DNA of 64,000 bases from Vandiemenella viatica. Taxonomy: Eukaryota; Arthropoda; Insecta; Orthoptera; Morabidae. The stretch's first letter is position 1. Each line of letters begins with the position of its first letter. Shown piece after piece: positions 12,239 through 21,712 of this stretch. The position numbers and the translations under genes are program-made. The notes beneath the pieces were generated by a model that was not told the DNA's origin, did no database searches, and saw only the letters and a list, made by a program, of their open reading frames with translations. The stretch lies in assembly GCA_031002005.1 (NCBI GenBank), contig CM061920.1, positions 123,308,095 to 123,372,094 on the forward strand. The letters are read 5' to 3'.

Positions 12239-12784
12239 GTATAAGGGGACCAGATAACCCTCAGTAATATTCAGTAAAAGCAAAGTGAATTTTAGCTCGC
12301 TGTTAGCAACAGAAACACGCTGGCTGCCGCGTAACATGAGGTGCGCACGTGATGAGTCAGCTCTTCTCTCGTGAGTGCTGATGTACTCCGACATTCTTCG
12401 CTTGGAGTCCGTTTAGTAACATTCAATGTAGGCGTGGTTACCAACAATTCACTTTCGCAATCCCATTTAGACTGAAATACTTCCAAATTTGACAGTGCAT
12501 GGATAGCAGCTAATATATTGTGTGTAACAGGAGTTGCATTCAGTGTTTGTAGAACTGTCTGTGCTTAAAGAACGACAGTAAACCTGAACTTTTACTGTAA
12601 CCTCTGTTTTAGTGCGAGTAACGTTTCTAAACCCTATTGGGCTAGCACCACTCAAGCCATAACAACTTCATGCAGCCTTTTGTCATAAACTGTAACATCT
12701 ATAACTAAATAGACTTTACAGTCTATGAAGTCTGGTAATACTTTATAAACAACAATTACCTGGTGTCAGAAAAGAAGCCATCAC
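12239..12784 (+). repeat. 5' LTR of errantivirus-like element
   Basis: About 546 bases repeated in direct orientation at 32755-33287. Shared blocks include TAAGGGGACCA, CTTCGCTTGGAGTCCGT and AACCTGAACTTTTACTGTAA. The pair encloses gag, protease, RT and env relics, so LTRs are the natural reading. A four-base ACTG lies outside both (12235-12238 and 33288-33291), the duplication size usual for errantiviruses. The two copies differ at many positions, so the element is old. The exact 3' edge is uncertain because similarity runs past an internal TGGTGTCAG that itself looks like a primer-binding site. Confidence 0.75.
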
Positions 12785-14130
12785 AAAAAGTGGTTGTCAG
12801 ATTGTGGGATTTAATCGACACAGAAGTTGTTAGAAAGTGTACATTGGTAGTCGCAAAGACAAAAAATTGTGCATCAGTGCCCGGAACAAGGAGATCGTCG
12901 GTTCGTGCCTAGCAACAAATGGAGCCAACAAGCAGCCTGTGCAGCCAACGGCAGTGAGGAGCAACGCGGGAGCAACCTGTGGACAACGGTAGTTGCATTG
13001 GTTGGTGGATTTCAGTTTCAGAAGTTAGTAGTAGGAGAACAGGGATTCGAGCAGTAACTTCGAAATTCGGCTAAGAGGTAAGTGGAAATCACCATGTCTG
13101 TCCTTCTAGAGAATAGGGAAGTCCCTTTGCAAGACGGAATTAACATCTTTAGTCAAAAATTGGCAAAATTAAATCAGCGTAGTACTGTTGATCCTGAATT
13201 AAAGTCTAAAGTAAATAATGCAGCTCTATTAAGTAATATAACATTTGGCGTAACAGCTAATGAGCCATTCCTCAGACTTCCATGACCATCTTTGTTCATG
13301 ATTAATTGACTTTCGGGTTTTGCCGCATTGTTTATAAGCTTTCGGCTGGTATCCTCCAGCCTTCGTTAGTATCTCTAACGAAGGCTGGAGGATACCAGCC
13401 GAAAGCTTAGGTAATTAAATAAACAACGCGGCAAAACCCGAAAGTCAATTAAACATGAGCTAATGAGCCAATTCAAGAATTTTTTAAAATTAAATTTGAA
13501 GATTATTTGTAATTCAGTGATTTGTCAAGTAGTGAGAAAATGAGGATTCTAAGGACAAAATTGGTTGGCGAGGCATTTAAAATTTGTTGTTTATGATGAT
13601 TGTAAACAAACTGAGACGTATGGAGGCTTGAAACTGCAGCTTTTAAAGTGTTTTTGAAAGAAGCAAACAAAGATATTTTATAGGGATCAATTATGTAAAT
13701 TAAGAAGACTGCATGGGGAGGATATCCAACATTTTGCTGATAGAAGTAAAGTAGTAAATGATAAAATATTCACATTGAAGGGCGCTGAGGAGAGAGACCA
13801 TAAGGAGTATAATCTTGTTGTAAAGCACAAGGCAGATCAAAGGGCACTCGATTCGTTCTTAGGTGGTTTGGGAAGTGAAATTGGGGAATATATGAGCTTA
13901 CAGAAGCCCATGATATTTGACGAGGCAATTGAACACGCTGTGATGTATGGAGAAAGTGAAGAGTAGGCCAACAGATGATTATAGGGAGAAGCCATCCAGG
14001 TGAGTATTTAATGCTAAATGGGGGCTGAGATGTTTTGCATGTGGGAGTTTGGGCACAAAGCTTTGAACTGTTGAAGAGAGCCAAGATTTTAGGGCAGTTA
14101 TCGTGGTAGAGGTCATAGGTTGTGGCATAG
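12785..14130 (+). pseudogene. Leader and broken gag of the LTR element
   Basis: The leader starts with TGGTTGTCAGATTGTGGG, resembling a tRNA-Leu-type primer-binding site. A gag-like frame opens near 13094 and runs to the foldback insertion at 13268. It resumes after 13470 with stops and continues as gag-like sequence at about 13775-13966. A knuckle-like cysteine/histidine remnant lies near 14030-14080. Gag would form the particle and bind element RNA. The frame is broken several times, so no product is expected. Confidence 0.6.
13268..13457. mobile_element. 190-bp palindromic foldback element
   Basis: Near-perfect hairpin: left arm about 13303-13368, loop about 13369-13375, right arm about 13376-13451. 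The inner 33 bases pair without mismatch; the outer parts (TTAATTGACTTTCGGG / CCCGAAAGTCAATTAA) pair with small gaps. It is flanked by a perfect 13-base duplication AGCTAATGAGCCA (13255-13267, 13458-13470), so it inserted into gag after the LTR element did. No coding capacity. Confidence 0.88.
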
Positions 14131-14199
14131 AGATAGGGAAGAACAAAAGAATTTAAACAATGAAGGAGTGAGCAGAATCACGGTGTCACACCACCAGTA

Positions 14200-15014
14200 A
14201 AGAGAGTACATGTTGTAATTCCTAGGGCAAATTTGGTTATAAGTGTCAGCATTAGTGGACGACAGTGCTATTTGTTAGTTGATACAGGTGCAGAGGTGAC
14301 CTTGTTGTCTAAGATTATTTGTGGAACTCGGGGATTATATCCACCCGATTGTAAAATTATTAGTTTAGATGGGAATAGTGATATCACAACATTTGGAATG
14401 GAGAATGTTACCATCTTAATAAACAATTAAGCACATGATGCATTATTTTATGTGGTACCTACATTTAATTCTTCATGTCTAGGTATCTTATGGATTGATT
14501 TTTTATCTAAGTACAATGCAGTGATTGATGTGGCTAAACAGTCAATTGTTTAGCAGAAACACGAAAGTGTAGGCCCATCTTCAGCGTTACCAGAAAGAAA
14601 ACTGTTTGTGTTCAAAGGAGGGTCAGGCCAACCCAACTTTGGAAGTCTATAAGCCTGTCGTCTGTTCAAACAAGGCAGAAAAAATTCCCAAAGCATCAGG
14701 AAGAATTATTGATGTCCCAGTTCCAGATAGTTTCAGGTGTGATGAAAATTCCGTTGTTTTCGTAGACACACGGATAAGTCTGGATGGTTAGATTCAAACC
14801 AATGCTATGTTAAAAGAAGTGTTTGTAAAGTACGCACAGTTAACGGTAGGAGATGTGTTCCTGTTATAATTGATAATTTTAGTGAATAAGATGTTGAGAT
14901 ACCACGTGGTTATCGGATAGCAGATGTCGAAGTTTTACGTGATAAGGCGGTAGATGATGTTGAGAGGAAAAGGTGAAAAGGCACTTATTGCCCAAGTGAA
15001 GGGCAAAATATGTT
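14200..15014 (+). pseudogene. Retropepsin region of the LTR element
   Basis: The frame at 14233-14430 contains the aspartic-protease signature LLVDTGAEVTLL. The continuation (14430-15010) is broken by stops and leads toward RT, but is interrupted at 15015 by the piggyBac insertion. The role would have been cleavage of the gag-pol polyprotein. Inactive by truncation. Confidence 0.75.
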
Positions 15015-15275
15015 TTAACCCTTTGACTGCTGTAGACGTGTTAACGCGCGTGGCTACTACTGCGCCCAGGTGCTCCAGACATGTATACACGCGCCGCCTC
15101 TGTGCTCCAGACGTGTTAACGCGCTAGCCTCTTAGCGGCCTGGCTATGAAGCCATATTTCCACCCAGGCTGGTTAGTTGTTTTCCTCATTCGGCCCTTGA
15201 GCGTTGGCAGCTAATTTGTGTTGCTCTTTTCCTTTTAGTTTGCGCTGAGAAAATGGCATAAAGTCATTATTTTTT

Positions 15276-15465
15276 TTAACTGCTTAACGTCTCTTAACAG
15301 CGAGGTCTTTAGAGATGGTAAAGAATGGGGGGCAAGGAATTCGGCTATGGCCTTTTGAAGGAAGCATCCCGGCATTCACCTGGAGTGATTTGGGGAAACC
15401 ATGGAAAACCCAAATCTGGATGCCTGGACGGGGATTCGAACCATCGTCCTCCCGAATACGCCGTC
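15276..15465 (-). mobile_element. SINE family A, 5'-truncated copy
   Basis: Same core as the copy at 40197-40449, reversed. Plus-strand order is a T-rich tail with CTGCTTAACGTCTCTTAACAG, then the core and the B-box complement (GGGATTCGAACC). The tRNA head is cut after the CCTCCCGAA block. It shows the SINE 3' sequence that is split by piggyBac 2 in the copy at 25921. Confidence 0.85.
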
Positions 15466-15469
15466 GTGT

Positions 15470-16560
15470 TTGTACCGCGGAAGAAATCATGGAGATTCTT
15501 ACTAGAAGCGACAGTGAATATGATCACTTTGATATGGATGACAGTGATAACCCTTCGACAGGATCTCGATGTAATTTTCCTAAGCTGTGTACTTCAGCTA
15601 GTGGAAAATGACCATTTTTCAGAGTTTGAAGCTACAGATTGTGCGAGCGAAATGTTTGGTAAAAGAGAATGCTTTAGTGATGCGTTTGACAGCATGTGCT
15701 TGTCGATTAAGCTGTAGGACAAAAGTGTGGATTACGTTAACATTCCAGTAGTTTGTCATTTTTCCTGATATTTCTAACGGAATATCATATGATATCTATT
15801 GCTGATGAGACCAACAGATATGCGAGAATCAATTCACACTATATTTTCACTATGAAGTGGTTTAAAAAGTTCTTTTTCCACATTCTCGAACACTGCATTT
15901 TAAATGCTCACGCTCTTCACCGAGTAGTAACCGGACGAAAAATGCCAGTTGCAGAGTTTCGTCTGTTGCATCCATCAATTTAAATTTCGTGAGGTATTTT
16001 TCAGGATTTCATGACCCCCACCCCCCCCCCCCGGTTTGAAAGATCAGGTCCGTGAGACGCCACCCCCCCCCTCCCTAGAAATCGCCCTCGCAACTTTGTG
16101 AGACCTTTTTTTTTTTTAGGTCGCAACCTTCCAAAGCTGCACTTTTCGAGAAAATACATAGACTTTCACGTCATTTGTAGACTTTTTTTTAACTCTACAG
16201 TCCAAAAAATTTCACGTGAGATTTCCGTTGACCCCCTCTCTCCCTTGGCAATATTTCGCCGCCCCCCCTCCCCATTTCACCTCACGTAATTTATGGACGC
16301 ACCCTTAGAGAAGTTGTTGAAGCATATGCCACAGAACCGAACGAACCTAGCAATGGAAGACGCTCTGATAAAGAATATCGTCAAGGATTTACTGGGAGAA
16401 ATTTTCCAAATTTCATTCATATTGCAAATTCAAAGAAGAGTACGCCAATGCGTAAATGCGCTGTATGTTCGATACAGAAAGTGCGTCGAGAAACCAATGC
16501 AGAACATGTAATGTATCACTGTGTGTTGTACCATTTTTCAAGGCTTATCACACAAAAAGA
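15470..16560 (+). pseudogene. piggyBac transposase remnant
   Basis: Three separated pieces are visible. (1) An acidic N-terminal stretch near 15478-15610 (EIMEILTRSDSEYDHF). (2) ETNRYARI near 15808, running without the catalytic aspartate domain directly into the C-terminal KWFKKFFFHILEHCILNAH segment (about 15855-15910) and then EFRL. (3) After an insertion, a cysteine-rich tail near 16440-16560 (CAVCS..., HCVLYH). The DDD core is missing through an internal deletion and there are stops, so it cannot make active transposase. It could still have moved in trans if its ends were intact. Confidence 0.8.
15985..16305. mobile_element. C/G-run short element inside piggyBac 1
   Basis: It separates the piggyBac C-terminal frame from its cysteine tail. 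It holds runs of 12 and 8 C and ends in CACGTAATTTATGGACGCACCC, whose reverse complement (GGGTGCGTCCATAAATTACG) looks like the terminus of a MITE type common in insects. The left side has TTTCGTGAGGTATTTTTCAGG, weakly matching inverted. The boundaries are approximate. Confidence 0.5.
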
Positions 16561-17062
16561 ATTACTAACCATGGTTAACTGCAGAGTAATAATTATATTA
16601 CATTTATACGCCTCTAAAACTAAACGAAATAAAAAAAAAATATTTAAATATATTAGCCCGGGTCAAAAAGAAGGCTGGAAAATTTGTGCAGAATTTGTGA
16701 AAGGTATTCGGAAAGGTTCTCTCCAGATAAATTACTACGTTAACAAACTAAAAACATTTCAGTTGCTGTAATATCTATTTAGTATATGAAGTACCGGCAT
16801 GTTTGATTACGCAGACATTCACTTTTAGAGGAGCTTTAAATTGAAAAACTTTAGATGTTATATTGACAGCAGTTATTTTGTATCTGTGGTTTCAAATCGC
16901 AGAGTGACAGCAGAAGAACGTCAGACACAACGCTCCAGACGTATTCAGTACACAGCGGTCCGGTCGAACGCGGCATTCCAGCGCAGGTAAACGGCTTAGG
17001 CCTAAACAAAGCCGCACTCAGCGAGGGCTCGACCGGGCAAACCGTAGCAGTTAAAGGGTTAA

Positions 17063-18440
17063 GGATAAGTTGAGTCACTTGCCCCAAAGAGATTTACAGA
17101 AGATTGAAGGATTATTGCAGAAATTAAAGTGTTTGAACCAGGTAGAACCCTACCTTCCACAGATATAGTTGAACATACAATTTTGACAGCAGACACATTA
17201 CCTATTTACAGGAAAGCATATCGGGTTCCTTTTCATCAAAGGCAACTGATCAATGAATTTATTGATCAACAATTAAAGTATGGCATTATTAGGCATTCGA
17301 ATAGCCCATGGGCGGCCCCAGTCGTTATCTTTCCCAAGAAGAGTCCAAATGAAGAAACTAATTTCAGATTTTGTGTAGATTTCAGGTGTTAAAATGCTGT
17401 TACAACTTCAGATGTCTATCCTTTACCTTCTATTTCTGAGACAGTGTAAGTGGCTAGAGTAAGTATTTTACCAACCTCGATTTGCGTAGTGGTTATCAGA
17501 TAAGAGTTGCTAATGAAAACATTTCAAAACCTGCTTTCAGTGTTCCAAACTGTCATTTTGAGTATACCAGAATGCCTTTTGGATTAAAAAATACCCCAGC
17601 TACTTTTCAGAGACTGATAGACGGTGTTGTGAGGGGATTAAAGCCATTTTCTGACATAATCATATTTTCCAAAGATATTGATGAGCTTGTTAAACAATTG
17701 AGAAGTATTTTTGAACGTCTGCAGAAGGCTAATTTGATGTAGTCAATTGAAAAAATGTAATTTTGCAGCTTCTGAATTAGATTACTTTGGTCATCACATT
17801 TCTAGGGAAGGAGTAATGCCACATCCACATTTAGTTTCAACCCTAGCTTGTGTAAAAGAGTTGCAACCATTTCTTGGTCTTGCTAATTATTACAGAAAAC
17901 TCTTTAAGATTATTGTTAAGATAACTTGTTGAAAAAAGGCGCAAAATTCGATTGGTCAGTTGATTGTGATCAAGCTATGGATACTTTAAAATAAACTCTC
18001 ACAACTTACCTAATTTTGGCATTTCCAGATTTTTCCACAGATGGAAGTAATGTAGCAATAGGCTCAGTTTTATCTCAGGTCATAGATGGAAAAGAAAGAC
18101 CAATTGCCTATGCTTCCCACCAGTTAAATAAAGTAGAATCAAATTACAGTGTTACAGAGAGTGAACTTTTGTCAGTCATTTGGAGTATTAACTTTTTCAG
18201 ATGTTATCTTTATGGCAGAAAATTTACTATAATCACATATCACGCAGCATTAAAATGGATGTTAGGGTTAAGACACATGGGTTGGACATTAAGGCTCAGT
18301 GAGTTGATGTTATCCACAAACACAGAAAATTGCATGGTAATGCGGATTGTAGAGGCACAAGACCCCCCTTCACTAGTAAAGCGCAAGCAGAGTATGAAGA
18401 ATGCAGTAAGTGGAGAAAAAATAAATGGCTTGTATTTCAT
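17063..18440 (+). pseudogene. RT and RNase H relic of the LTR element
   Basis: Ty3/gypsy-type polymerase sequence in consecutive broken frames. 17129-17392: N-terminal RT ending in FCVDF. 17482-17742: MPFGLKNTPATFQ. The block where the YVDD motif is expected reads FSDIIIFS, so the first aspartate of the catalytic pair is not in its normal context. 17747-17932: FGHHIS and FLGLANYYRK. 18016-18260: RNase H-like, with FSTDGSNVAIG, RPIAYASHQLN and ESELLSVIWS. Stops and frame changes between blocks mean no functional polymerase. Confidence 0.85.
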
Positions 18441-18564
18441 GAGAATGTGTTGAATCACAAAACCAAGCGCGGTGACAGTTGTCATTCCTAAAGAATTGTG
18501 TGTGTCAGTCATGAAGTTGTATCATGATTCCATTTTGTCAGGTGATTGTGGATGGGAAATGACT
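18441..18564 (+). pseudogene. Integrase zinc-binding relic, left part
   Basis: The HHCC zinc-binding domain of a gypsy-type integrase starts here (YHDSILSG-like segment near 18520-18545) and is cut by the I-clade LINE. The matching right part resumes at 24532. The last 11 bases, GGGAAATGACT (18554-18564), are the target duplication. Confidence 0.7.
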
Positions 18565-18973
18565 CCCCGCAGGGGCCTGGTACGCAAGTGCCAGGTACGG
18601 GTTTGGCGAACCCGCGGTGCCCGAGCTGGAAACTTGTGAGCGCCGCAAGTTTCCCACACCGTAAACTCCTACCATGCTTCAACGACCACCGTAGGGCGTG
18701 GCGGTGGAACGTTGTGTGCCTAGGAGAACGGGGATCTTGGCTTCATCGCCCGGATCGCGAGGACTGGTAAAAACCTCTATAAAAAACCCCTCAACCTCAA
18801 GGTCAGCCACGTGCCGAGGAGGTGAATGGGTGGAGAGGAAATTCACTCGCTAACGTGCAACCTCAGGGGCACCTGCGCACCCCTGTTGTATGAGCATTCC
18901 TTTTTATACTGGTTTTTCTCGTGGGACCAAAAATTAAGCCTCACAAAAAAACCAAGAACCCTGCGGTACGGGT
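18565..18973 (+). promoter_or_regulatory. 5' UTR of I-clade LINE
   Basis: GC-rich leader containing several self-complementary blocks (for example GCCTGGTACGC...GTGCCAGG, GGGTTTGGCGAACCC, CTTGTGAGCGCCGCAAG). Such elements carry internal promoters here, but no specific promoter motif was identified. The end of the leader and the ORF1 start are uncertain. Confidence 0.6.
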
Positions 18974-20404
18974 GTGCCGCAGGCAAATAAAAATACACCC
19001 AATTCCAAGAAGCGGGTCAGGGTTGATAGCCCTCCCGCTTCTGAAAGTAAATGTAACGGGAAAGTCTGTTCGATCCAGAACGCTTTCGTTGTGATGCAGA
19101 GAGTAGAGGGGACATTTGAAAAAGTGTCCCCCTTTTATATAAATAAAGGTTTGGAAGGGTTAGTTGGTACCCTAAAATCAGTTAAAAAGCTGAGGAACGG
19201 GACGCTGCTGCTGGAAACATCCACCAGTAGGCAGGCATCCCAGCTCCTTAACTGTGAGAAGCTCGGGGAGTTCGCCGTTAAAAGCGAACTCCATAAATCC
19301 CTAAATTGTTCGAAAGGCGTGGTCACCTGCCGTGACATTATGGACTTAGGAACCGAGGAACTCGTTAAGGAGTGGGAGGATCAGCAAGTGGTCGAGGTGC
19401 GTCAGATTACACGGAGGGTAAATGGCAGTCTGGAAAAGACTGCCACCTTCGTCCTGACGTTTGACACTCCAGTGTTGCCCAAGTGTATTAAAGCTGGATA
19501 CATTAATCTGAACGTCCGTCCGTATGTTCCGGACCCAATGCGCTGCTTCCAGTGCCAGAGGTTCGGACATACGACGGCGTCATGCAAGGGCAACCCCACC
19601 TGTGGTAGATGCGGCAAGGGGGCACACGAACCGGGTGTCACTTGCGCGCTCCCACAGGTGTGCGTCAACTGCTCCGGGTCGCACCCTGCCTGGAGTAGGG
19701 AGTGTCAAGTGTATCTTGAAGAGCGCAAGATACAGGAGTTGAAGACCAAAGAGCGGATACCTTATATAGAGGCAAAGAAGAAGGCGAAAGCGCTCGCCGC
19801 TCCAATATTCGGAACAAGCTTTGCCAAGATGGTCTCGACTCCCGTCAGGAAAGAAAGTGTTGCTACGCAGACATCCTTTGCAGACATGGGCACAAGCACT
19901 ATGTGCTCATGTCAGTGCAAGTGTGGTGCAAAACCCACGAAGGTCATAACACCTAAGACCGCGGATGTCGCTAGCAACACATCTGCAACCTCGACCTGTC
20001 CAGCAGCAGAAATAAAGTCTCCACCAGCAATCAGATTAACGGCACCTCCTATTCCACCACGAGCTACTGAAATGGTAGCGATACCATTTGCTAGCGGTGG
20101 AAATAGAGGTGACCAAAAGATCCGAGGTATAAAGTTTAGACAGACTGATCCGACCCAGTTTGTTAAGTCCCCCTCTTCTTCTCCTCCCAGACCGCCCACC
20201 GGCAGGGAGAGTAAGGGGAAGAGGCAGAAGAAGAAGAAGAAAAAGGACGGGGAGGATTTTGAGGAGTCCTCTGGGTCGGAGATGTCTGTCTCCGCCTCCG
20301 GGCAAGAAGAAACGGAAATGCTGGTGGACGAGACTGGTCCCGTTCCTCAGCAGGAAGTGGCCGAAGACCCACCCGAACCGGGGCGGGTGAGGTTAAATAG
20401 GTAA
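18974..20404 (+). CDS. I-clade LINE ORF1, gag-like RNA-binding protein
   Basis: Open for up to 476 codons. The frame opens at a GTG (18974); the first in-frame ATG is at 19094 (residue 41), so the original start may be mutated. N-terminal half (about 25-170): basic region with an RRM-like fold typical of these gag proteins. At about 193-240 there are three CCHC-type knuckles (CFQCQRFGHTTASC, CGRCGKGAHEPGVTC, CVNCSGSHPAWSREC). A proline/serine-rich tail follows with a lysine run (about 415-425) and an acidic end. It should bind element RNA and chaperone reverse transcription. The stop codon lies two bases before the ORF2 ATG (TAAGGATG), suggesting termination-reinitiation. Confidence 0.9.
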   Translation: MPQANKNTPNSKKRVRVDSPPASESKCNGKVCSIQNAFVVMQRVEGTFEKVSPFYINKGLEGLVGTLKSVKKLRNGTLLLETSTSRQASQLLNCEKLGEFAVKSELHKSLNCSKGVVTCRDIMDLGTEELVKEWEDQQVVEVRQITRRVNGSLEKTATFVLTFDTPVLPKCIKAGYINLNVRPYVPDPMRCFQCQRFGHTTASCKGNPTCGRCGKGAHEPGVTCALPQVCVNCSGSHPAWSRECQVYLEERKIQELKTKERIPYIEAKKKAKALAAPIFGTSFAKMVSTPVRKESVATQTSFADMGTSTMCSCQCKCGAKPTKVITPKTADVASNTSATSTCPAAEIKSPPAIRLTAPPIPPRATEMVAIPFASGGNRGDQKIRGIKFRQTDPTQFVKSPSSSPPRPPTGRESKGKRQKKKKKKDGEDFEESSGSEMSVSASGQEETEMLVDETGPVPQQEVAEDPPEPGRVRLNR

Positions 20405-20406
20405 GG

Positions 20407-21712
20407 ATGGCTCCCATACTTCAGTGGAACATCAATGGATTTACAGCTCACAAAGACGAGTTACACCTCTTAGCACGGTCTGATCCTTTGTGTCTCTGTC
20501 TACAAGAGACACATTTCAGACCATCACACCAACCTGTGCTAAGAGGATATGACGTGTACCGTAAGGACGATACCGAGGGTGATCGAGCGAAGGGTGGAGT
20601 GGCAGTGTTTGTCCGAAACACTGTCCACTCCGAACCTGTAGCTCTCACCTCTGATTTACAAGCAGTGGCAGTGAGGATTTATGGTCCCACTCAACTCACA
20701 GTATGCTCTATTTATCTACCACCTAACACGCCCATCAGTTATGACGACATGTCTAACATCTTGCGGCAGCTTACTCGGCCATTCCTCCTTTTAGGAGATT
20801 TCAACGCACATAGTGCGCTGTGGGGCTCAAACGCCGATTGCCCCCGAGGCCGAATGGTTGGTAGATTAATAGAGCAAGAGGAAATATGTGTCCTCAATAC
20901 TGGTGCAATGACACATTTTACCACTGCTTCCGGATCGTCCTCTGCCATTGACCTTTCATTGTGCTCCCCCTCAATCGCGGACTCCGTGCATTGGGAGGTG
21001 GATCGTGACCTTCATGGAAGCGACCACTTCCCAATATGGATGCACGTAGAGTTTGAGCGTGGAGGAGGAAATAACCGACGCAAATGGAACGTCAGCAAAG
21101 CCGACTGGGAACTCTACCGCCGCTCCATCACTCTTAATGTGTATAACAACCTTGAGGAGAAGGTGAATCACTTTACCGAAGTGATTCACCAGGCAGCTGA
21201 CGTTTCCATGCCTAAAAGCTCCGGAACGCTGCGAAGGACGCACGTCCCCTGGTGGAACGACGAATGTCGTTCCGCCATTCAGGGTCGCAGACGAGCGCTG
21301 CGGCGTTTCAGGTTGTACCCTACATCCGACAACCTGGCAGCGTTCCGTATAGCCAGAGCTAAGGCGCGTCGTGTTATTAAGGAGAGCAAGAAAAGGTCAT
21401 GGCAGAACTTTGTGAGCACAATAAATCGTTCCACACCTTCGTCGAAAGTATGGGAGTCTATCCGCCGTATATCTGGAAGGTACTCCCGTCCACCAGTATC
21501 TGGGTTACTGGATCATGGATGTATAATTACCGACGAACGAAGCATAGCGCAGCTGATGGCGGAGAACTTCGCCGCCATCACATCGACTGCTAATTTTGAC
21601 CCTCGGTTTCAGCGACGAAGAGTCGTTGCCGAGAGGCGCCCGCTGTGCTTCGATTCGTCGAATACAGAGGCCTACAACTGCCCATTTACATCTTGGGAGC
21701 TGGAGTCAGCTA
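20407..21712 (+). CDS. I-clade LINE ORF2, endonuclease part
   Basis: Begins MAPILQWNINGF. It shows the apurinic-type endonuclease blocks QETHF (catalytic glutamate), LLGDFNAHS and GSDHFPIW (catalytic D/H) within the first 220 residues. A basic linker region then leads into the RT. It nicks the chromosomal target to prime reverse transcription. The frame stays open to 21744, but RT homology shifts to another frame near 21713: SWELESA is followed in the other frame by NSANDTAPGPD. A short indel there splits the ORF. Confidence 0.9.

Larger units (their letters stand above)
15019..17058 (+). mobile_element. piggyBac-type element 1, internally deleted
   Basis: Bounded by TTAA at 15015-15018 and 17059-17062. 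Terminal inverted repeats are CCCTTTGACTGCTGTAG on the left against CCCTTTAACTGCTACGG (right end, reverse complement). Subterminal copies of GCTCCAGACGTGT-like sequence are seen three times on the left (about 15035-15120) and once on the right (about 16940). It sits between protease and RT of the LTR element. It contains a SINE (about 15276-15465) and a C/G-run element (about 15985-16305). Confidence 0.9.

Noticed and set aside
12747..12775. Primer-binding site at the internal TGGTGTCAG as the LTR edge
   Set aside because: The same sequence, followed by another 20 shared bases, also occurs at the 3' copy. The ACTG duplications fit LTR ends further out. Left as an uncertainty, not as the chosen boundary.
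15010..17065. Reading the protease-RT interval as one continuous LTR-element gene
   Set aside because: TTAA-flanked inverted repeats and piggyBac motifs show it is an insertion.
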